A model generated the notes under the pieces. That model was not told the origin of the DNA. It did no database searches and saw nothing but the letters and a program-made list of their open reading frames with translations. From Trochalopteron elliotii (Eukaryota > Chordata > Aves > Passeriformes > Leiothrichidae), in the NCBI GenBank assembly GCA_024734555.1, contig JANPWX010000055.1:748487-812486 (forward strand): 64,000 nucleotides of DNA. The letters are read 5' to 3'. Both the position numbers and the translations under genes were made by a program. Shown here one piece after another: positions 59,501 to 64,000 of this stretch; the stretch's first letter is position 1; every line of letters begins with the position of its first letter.

Positions 59501-60698
59501 AAGCATCTGACTCTCCCTGCACAGGAGCTGGGTTTGGGAATGTCAGCAGAGCAGAGCTGAAGAGAAGCACAAGACGTGCCAAGTGTGGAAGCCAGAGTAG
59601 TTTTGACTGGGAAGAGGAAATGCTGGGGATTTTCCACTCATTTCCACTGCTTGGCACTGGGAAGAGAGGAGGCTGGGAACGTGTATGGGCTGACATAAGG
59701 GGCTGCTCTGCCATGGCTGCATCTCTGTCCTTGCTCTTCAAAAGGAAATAAAAGCTGTGCATGAGGCAGGACAGTGACCTGGGCGCAGCAGGAAAGCTCT
59801 TCTGTAAGGTAACATCCTTCTAATCATTCCACAGGAATTTATAGACAGCAGAGACAAAGATACCAAATATATCTGGATTAGCTTGAGCACTGAAGACATG
59901 GAGAAAACACGGAGTTCAGTGGGACATCACAGAGTAAAAGAAAAGAGGTGATGATTTGTGGGGGGAGGATATCTTTGGGAAAAGTGAAGTGTGGTATCCC
60001 TGCTTGGAAATACAACTCTGAATCTGAGCTAATTACCCAAAGCACAGATCTAACCCTGCAGCCTCAGGTATGTATTCAGAGTCTATTTCATGGCCAGTTC
60101 CAGGTCAATAGGTTCCTGCTGGGCACTTCTGGAAACTGATTTCTGCCTCCTGGACCAATCACAGCCACAGCTCATATATTTATTAATGCAGAGATATTAT
60201 TACACACTTCTGCTGAAATCCCTGCCAACTCTCACTTTACAGACCACGTGCTGCCTGCCTCTGCTGAAGGTGATGGCTGTCACATAGCATTGGCTGGGAT
60301 CTGTGCAGCTTTCTTCAGCATTGTGGCAGCATGGGGAGGATCTTATCCTTGTAACACTAATAATCCCAAGCATCCATCCCTCAGAAGCCAGCAATCCCTG
60401 CTGGGGGTGCCCAACCCACCTCTGCACAGCTGCTGTGCTTTAAGGGTGTGGTCGAGTGGGCACCATCCACCCCCCTCACCCAGAGCACCACCAGGATTTT
60501 TAACCAGTGCTGAGTTTAAAGCCGAGTTTAAAGTTCAAACTGCATTCCTTTTGGTCTCTCAGCAGGACAGCTCTGAAAAGCATCGAGGCTGACAAGAACT
60601 GTGCTGTTTACAGAAGGAAAAATGTGATCCAGTCAGATAATTGCCAGACATTAAAGGAGTGGATCTGTAAGAAGAATGCAACTTTGCTGGTGCTCTGA
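53461..60698 (+). CDS. Two-ITIM type II receptor with NK-type C-type lectin-like domain
   Basis: Seven exons (53461-53542, 57142-57219, 57703-57801, 58729-58869, 59235-59386, 59835-59947, 60566-60698) join in phase to 265 residues. The cytoplasmic tail carries two ITIMs, DVTYAAV (tyrosine 7) and TITYAEL (tyrosine 33); ITYAEL also occurs in mammalian NKG2A, as recalled. The transmembrane segment (about 62-83) has no charged residue, as in inhibitory rather than DAP12-paired receptors. The stalk (87-134) has a sequon NTS and an unpaired-looking cysteine. The lectin-like domain (about 137-259) has CPPGW, RCYFF, WKNCLA, WISLS, NCAVY, DNC and WICKK. The canonical Ca2+-binding EPN/QPD motif is absent, as in group V NK-type domains. 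Expected role: inhibitory surface receptor on NK or other leukocytes through SHP phosphatases. The orthologue within the KLR/CLEC family cannot be fixed by eye. Confidence 0.88.
57142..57219 (+). CDS. Lectin-receptor exon 2 (second ITIM)
   Basis: Encodes NTITYAELHVKAQPQGNSRE and ETSAP after acceptor CCTTACAG, with donor GTACTG. Phase 1 to phase 1. The intron before it is about 3.6 kb. Confidence 0.87.
57703..57801 (+). CDS. Lectin-receptor exon 3 (transmembrane)
   Basis: Encodes CQHRCSAWFYVALVLAVLLL and ILLGVVALQAEQ. Acceptor CCCTCCAG, donor GTGAGT after T at 57801. The hydrophobic span is uncharged and flanked by H-R on the cytosolic side. Confidence 0.9.
57945..58018 (+). repeat. CR1 LINE, left half of interrupted copy (sense)
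   Basis: Reads 'gacaaggcagtgacaggaca' to 'gaagaaattgttccc'. It continues after the LTR at 58368 and aligns with the 43.5-43.9 kb copy. Confidence 0.88.
58025..58361 (-). mobile_element. Solo LTR (337 bp) nested in a CR1
   Basis: Ends are TGTCGCA and TGTGACA, a near-perfect inverted repeat with TG...CA termini. It is flanked by an exact 6-bp duplication, CTGTGA, at 58019-58024 and 58362-58367. Removing LTR and one duplicate restores a CR1 that matches the 43.7 kb copy across the junction. TATAAAG (58106-58100) and AATAAA (58087-58082) on the minus strand suggest minus-strand orientation. No internal retroviral sequence remains. Confidence 0.93.
58368..58545 (+). repeat. CR1 LINE, right half of interrupted copy (sense)
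   Basis: Reads 'aggccctggcacaggttgc', 'gaagctgtggctgcccta' and on to 'caggccattccatgaac', the CR1 3' end, continuing the left half. Confidence 0.9.
58729..58869 (+). CDS. Lectin-receptor exon 4 (stalk)
   Basis: Encodes LKARAGKSESLPQYGLINTS and then SDISSERTVSAGLLKWLMEE and LCEDGQ. Acceptor TTCAAG, donor GTGAGG. One N-glycosylation sequon and one cysteine that could make a dimer bond. Confidence 0.8.
59235..59386 (+). CDS. Lectin-receptor exon 5 (start of C-type lectin-like domain)
   Basis: Encodes TTCELCPPGWQLHRGRCYFF and SWKNCLARKSQLLVIEDEIE. Acceptor CCCACAG, donor GTGAGT. Long-form domain with the extra N-terminal cysteine pair. Phase 1 in, phase 0 out. Confidence 0.93.
59835..59947 (+). 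CDS. Lectin-receptor exon 6 (middle of lectin-like domain)
   Basis: Encodes EFIDSRDKDTKYIWISLSTE, then DMEKTRSSVGHHRVKEK. The usual W-x-W-x-D-G type motif is absent; an arginine (CGG) sits where tryptophan (TGG) is common. Acceptor TTCCACAG, donor GTGATG. Ends with two leftover bases. Confidence 0.83.
60566..60698 (+). CDS. Lectin-receptor exon 7 (end of lectin-like domain)
   Basis: Encodes TALKSIEADKNCAVYRRKNV and SDNCQTLKEWICKKNATLLV, with stop TGA at 60696-60698. It completes the conserved cysteines and has a NAT sequon. The acceptor is a tandem CAGCAG, so the start may also be 60563, adding one residue. Confidence 0.92.
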
Positions 60699-61401
60699 GC
60701 CACATTTCCAGACAACAGACAGACCTTCTTGTCAGAAGACCCATTTTACAGACAAACCAACTTGTGATGTAAATAATTTTTATCAGACTTGCAAGGAAAT
60801 TTGCACTTTGCTGTGCTCCCTAAGAAGTCAGAAGACAGGTCCTGTAACAGGGCTGCAAGATGTCACACAAGGATTTTGGGGTGCTGAGCCTTCATACAGA
60901 CAGATTTTGGCAGCAGCTGCCTCAGGAAAGGCCAGAGGAGAAGAGATACTCATGAGGAGGAACACTGTGCACATGAACTGTGATGTGCATGTGATGTGCA
61001 GGAATTATGGCCCCTGAGGGGGATGAAGGGGGTGCTGGACCCACTGCTGTCACCCCAGCATACAAGCAGCTGCTGAGCTGAGGACTTCTTATTTGGGTTT
61101 CAGGATTTTAGTGTTTTCTGAAGTCTGTGGTTTTGTTTTTTTTTTTTTTTTCCTTGGAGTTTAACTGTGATTCACAGAAGCCACTTGAGGGCTGGAAAAA
61201 AATGCATTTATTGGACAGTGTCTTACGCAAAGCTGCTGCACAGCTACTGGGTGTAGACAGCAGACCAGGCATGGAGTGACTTGTATGAATCGTGGTTAAT
61301 CTGCTGATTGCTCCCATCTTCTTCTGCTGCTGGGCCTTGGAATCTGAAGGGATTAACTAGGGAAAGGGCTTGGACTGTAAGACAACATTGCAGTGCAAGG
61401 A

Positions 61402-61407
61402 AATAAA
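61402..61407 (+). terminator. Lectin-receptor candidate polyadenylation signal
   Basis: AATAAA about 700 bases after the stop. Further copies lie near 61563 and 61796. Confidence 0.5.
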
Positions 61408-61419
61408 GTTGATAACCTT

Positions 61420-63105
61420 CCTCTCCACCTCCATTTTGTCCCTTTACATTGTAAATTCCAACCACAGTTATGGTATGATGAAGCACCCAAGCCAGAGACT
61501 GGTGAAATTAATGCCTGGGAGTGCATTCAGTAAATGCATTACTTAGTCATTGAAGTGCCATGAATAAATACTGTTTCTGGGTCTAGAACACAAAAATGTT
61601 AAGAGCAGTCTGACCTAGTGCCTTTATTAGATTAACGTATTTGACAAAAATGATGAAATGTCATTAAGGGTGCTGAGGGTACTGCTTTAACAAAAAATGG
61701 CACCAACTGGTATTTAAGTCCTTATAGCAATGAGAAACAAGTCTTAACATGGCTTTTGAGATGGTGAGCCTTTACCTCATCTTTGGATGTGCACAAATAA
61801 AGGCAGCTGCAGTTTCACAGAGATGTTTTTTCATACCTGCACATGCCTGGGGAAGGTTAATGTCCAGCACTTAAGGGCTGCAGATTAAAAAGTGAACTGT
61901 ACTCTCAGGGACTTCCCTTCAAACAACAACAAAAAAATCCCAACACAGATTTATCCCACAGAATGCAGCATCAGCAGCTCAAGGCACGTGAGAAACTGCT
62001 ATTATGTAAGAGGAAACAACAAAAATCCCCAAAACTCAGCACAGCATGTAGGGGAAGAGGATTAGTTTGTTCATTCCAGACAGAGAAGCAAAGAAACGGA
62101 TGGAATCTGAAATGAGTAAGAGTCTCTATACCTATATAATACATGTTTTATAGAGAGAGATTTCTCACTGCTGAGAAATTTTCACTTCAGGGTACTCACA
62201 GCACACCCTTCTCCATGCAGTGCAGTTGACAATTGCTGGTTTTTTGGCAGATCTTTCTTGATTCATGCTAAATTTAACAAGAAAAACAAACTCCTGCATG
62301 CTGGCTTCTCTCAAATTAGTTGTGTTGTTTAGGTTTTAACAATATTCATGAAACATCTACTATTTGGGCCTTCTTGCCATTATTCATGTAATTAAGTAAG
62401 TTTTTGGAGGGCCTTACTGAAGCTCTTAGCTACAATTTAAGCACTTATTTAAAAAGAAAAAGGAAAAAGAAATTACCATTGAAGCACTTCATCTAACTCC
62501 ACTCTGAGTAAAACAAATTGGCAGAGTTTGCAGCTTGACCATTCTTTTCTTAACATCCCCAAAGAAGATGTTCATTGCATCCCTGAGGAGTGAGATTCCA
62601 GAACAGCTTTCACTGTAACCTTTTGTTATAAGTCTGACACATTATGAAGTGTTAGAAAGGAAAAAGCATTCTTTTTTAGATCAAATGTCCTATTTCATGT
62701 CAGTCTCTACATTATGAGTAAAGATTTTTTCATGTTCAAAACCTGAATATTTTACTTTGCTTCAGATTTTTTTTCATCGAAATGGTGCCTGAGACAAAAA
62801 ATACTTTTAATGTCCCAATATTTAGATACAAACCACTGTAATTTAGGGGCTCTGTAAAGATATTTATTAAGTATCTTTTCAAGACTATTGCACATACCAT
62901 ATCCTTCAGAATCAAGTTAATTTAAAAACACTGCAGAATAACACCCTCCTCCCAACCTATACATTAATAGATAATTAGGCTTTTCATACTGTGGAGTCCT
63001 GTTACTGTGCCTATAAAGAAAACGAGCAATTAAGAAAAGTATAATCCAACAAAATTAGTGATTATATTACAATAAACATCTGAAAGTCACAAGTTGCTGA
63101 CAGTA
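61420..63105. other. Downstream intergenic stretch, no gene seen
   Basis: AT-rich sequence after the lectin-receptor gene. No further lectin exon was recognised on either strand. Confidence 0.5.
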
Positions 63106-63109
63106 TCTG

Positions 63110-63500
63110 ATGTTGCAGCAGCTCTCTTGTTAGAGGGTAGAAATGAGCCAAGGCACAGACCTCTCGTTTATCACAGCATGAAAAGGGTCCTGGTTTATTC
63201 CTCTTTACAGCTCAGCCATCCTGACTCCAACTGTTCACTGACTGTGGCTGCAGCAAGCTCCTGCTGTAGGTTTCCCTTGCAGCCTCTGACTGCAGGCTTT
63301 TACCCAGCTAGACTGTGACTGCAGATTCCAACAACAGGCTTTAACTGCAGACCCAGAGCAGTGATTGTCTCTCCTCACAATCCTCCTTCTTCATTATCCT
63401 CTCATTCCCTCTTCCTCAAGGTTCCTCCTCCTTCACAATCCTCAGCAGTGAACCTCCTCCCTTTTATCACACTTCTCTTTATTGGAATTGGGTAATTAAC
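63110..63500 (-). mobile_element. Probable LTR or LTR fragment, minus orientation, borders incomplete
   Basis: The minus strand reads GATAAAAGGGAGG, then a purine-rich stretch, then GGAATAAACCAGG (63199-63194), and ends CTGCAACA at 63110, the usual order of TATA-like box, polyadenylation signal and CA end. The other end was not found. Confidence 0.4.
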
Positions 63501-64000
63501 ACAGCTGTTACTTATCAGGGGCAAGGTCACCTGTATTCCCTTCTCCTACAAGTATCCATGTGCATGGTCCTGCTAGAGTCAAGTCCTTCTGTCAAAGAAA
63601 ATAATGAAGGTGAACTTCCCATCCTTCCTTCTCTAGAAACTTGATAGTTATATTCCTTCCAGGAAAACTTTTGTGCTCTGGGTCAAATGACACTTTTAAT
63701 CTTTGGATAATCTGCTAGATATGAGTGAGACTCAGACAATCAGAGGGATTGTGCCCTAATTCTGTTCAGGTTCCCAGCAATCTAAGAGCACTGGAGGCTG
63801 CTGCTGAAAATGTCACCTACACAAGGAAATACTGACAGTCCATCTGGAAATGTCCCCCTTCCTCAGAAGCCTCACATCATGACAAGCACAAGGCATGAGG
63901 AAAACACAGAGAAACATCCCTTGCTGTTAATTCTCTCATTCCCTTCTCCTGATTTTGCCTCCTTGCATTGAGGAGTATTTCTACATTAATGCCTGTAGCT

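Overview
The window looks like avian nuclear DNA. It holds spliced vertebrate genes with short introns. Its interspersed repeats are CR1 LINE fragments and LTR-like blocks, with no mammalian SINEs visible. A passerine is plausible but cannot be proven from this stretch. Gene calls were made by reading exons with their splice sites and phases and comparing them with family sequences from memory; no database search was run.

Layout. (1) 1-4.9 kb, plus strand: the last six coding exons of DNAI7 (CASC1), an axonemal dynein-associated protein; its 5' half lies to the left of the window. (2) 5.46-30.7 kb, minus strand: ARFGAP3, tail-to-tail with DNAI7. Fifteen coding exons join in one open frame of 494 codons plus stop. 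Only the first coding exon (about 23 residues in mammals) is missing, and it probably lies in the 367-base N gap at 30377-30743, next to a GC-rich promoter-like block. (3) 31-37.7 kb, minus strand: a small gene with two ITIM exons and a transmembrane exon, of the NK C-type-lectin-receptor type. Its transmembrane exon has lost the donor site used by its relative and runs into a stop, giving an 89-residue protein without a lectin domain. (4) 37.7-53.4 kb: gene-poor and repeat-rich. It contains CR1 fragments, a probable solo LTR and a 109-bp relic copy of the exon 2/intron 2 boundary of the gene in (3). (5) 53.5-61.4 kb, plus strand: a complete seven-exon gene for a 265-residue type II membrane receptor with two ITIMs, an uncharged transmembrane segment, a glycosylatable stalk and a full group V (NK-type) C-type lectin domain. 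Its third intron holds a CR1 split by a solo LTR with a perfect 6-bp target duplication. (6) 61.4-64 kb: no gene seen; a second-type LTR-like block near 63.1-63.5 kb.

The two receptor genes are divergent paralogues, sharing exon phases, ITIM positions and transmembrane exon layout. Together they look like part of a small avian NK-receptor-like cluster beside ARFGAP3. The most interesting object is the lectin-less two-ITIM gene, which is either a decaying pseudogene or a short signalling-only membrane protein.
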